DNA from: Candidatus Caldisaccharidevorator malaysiensis
Lineage (GTDB): Bacteria; Armatimonadota; Fervidibacteria; Fervidibacterales; Fervidibacteraceae
Reading direction: 5' to 3'
NCBI GenBank assembly: GCA_025057575.1
Contig: JANXBO010000001.1
Coordinates: forward strand, 62,001-126,000
Length of the DNA: 64,000 nt
Position numbers and translations under genes: made by a program. Each line of letters opens with the position of its first letter. Within the stretch, counting starts at the first letter, position 1. Below the pieces are notes generated by a model, which saw only the letters and a program-made list of their open reading frames with translations, was not told the DNA's origin and did no database searches. This document shows positions 63,774 through 64,000 of this stretch, piece by piece.

Positions 63774-64000
63774 ATGGAGCAGGAAAAGCGTGTCCATCGC
63801 CTCTTCGCTTTCGTTTTGTCCAGCTATTCTTTGTGGACCCTGATCTTTCTTCTTTGGGCGACCGCAACCGTTCTCTTACCTCAGGTTAGCGTTCCTGTAT
63901 GGTCTGCGTTCGCCTTATTCGTCGTCACAGGACTTTTAGGTCTCGGGTCTTTGGTTTGGCTGTGCTATCAAGGCGGAAAAATCTGGTCAGGGCTGGGGGG
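63774..64000 (+). CDS. Membrane protein, 3' partial (cut by window end)
   Basis: Open from ATG 63774 to the window end, at least 75 residues. After a charged start (MEQEKRVHRLF) there are two hydrophobic segments, SLWTLIFLLWATATVLL and FALFVVTGLLGLGSLVWL. It follows the preceding gene by 5 bases. No family can be named from the part seen. Confidence 0.6.
   Translation, partial: MEQEKRVHRLFAFVLSSYSLWTLIFLLWATATVLLPQVSVPVWSAFALFVVTGLLGLGSLVWLCYQGGKIWSGLG

Overview
The window is a densely coded bacterial chromosome segment with about 50 protein genes. No gene-free stretch exceeds roughly 230 bases. I see no tRNA, rRNA, CRISPR array, transposase or phage gene. TTG and GTG starts preceded by GGAGG-type ribosome sites are common, and by eye the sequence is moderately GC-rich. 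A DUF5916-type outer-membrane barrel protein, many exported proteins with signal peptides, and cell-surface sugar genes point to a diderm. The mix of DUF5916, CehA-type PHP hydrolase, ceramidase-like and YfhO proteins recalls Armatimonadota-type environmental bacteria, but this assignment is only a guess.

Layout. 1-3753 (+): a CstA-type carrier cut by the window start, a small membrane protein, a membrane-anchored universal stress protein and a TrkA-like double RCK protein. 3764-8481 (-): aquaporin, CobW-type GTPase, exported transglutaminase, and an ECF sigma factor butted against a charged coiled-coil protein. 8711-11969 (+): degenerate histidine-kinase-like protein, MTA phosphorylase, adenine phosphoribosyltransferase, DUF456 protein. 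Then KDG kinase (-), DUF5916 protein (+), LigA, a DUF4175/DUF4159 pair and a GH5 enzyme (-). 22566-32875 (-): a surface-glycan-like block with an ABC-2 permease, a GT39-type enzyme, YfhO, two tandem paralogous membrane proteins and a PHP hydrolase; part of it looks AT-richer than its surroundings. 32915-37029: M48 protease, sulfate adenylyltransferase, DUF58 protein, zinc-ribbon protein.

37087-41423 (-) holds the most notable locus. A peroxiredoxin gene is interrupted by an in-frame TGA exactly where the peroxidatic cysteine codon is expected. A 6-bp hairpin with a GGUCG loop begins 16 bases after that TGA. I read this as a selenocysteine peroxiredoxin with a SECIS element. It is followed by a P1B-type metal ATPase and a secreted TIM-barrel protein in one apparent operon.

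41563-45454 (+): SigB/SigF-type sigma factor, cysteinyl-tRNA synthetase, VanW protein. 45393-53302 (-): nuoN, an SNase-like Gly/Pro/Met-rich exported protein, then the familiar order rpsO, pnp, M16 protease, dapB. 53418-57333 (+): ceramidase-like protein, membrane glycosyltransferase, PLP D-cysteine desulfhydrase-like enzyme. 57367-59103 (-): an IorA-like TPP enzyme lacking its ferredoxin domain. 59227-64000 (+): FtsK translocase, a membrane protein, a MoaD-MoaE fusion, an unknown protein and a membrane protein cut by the window end.
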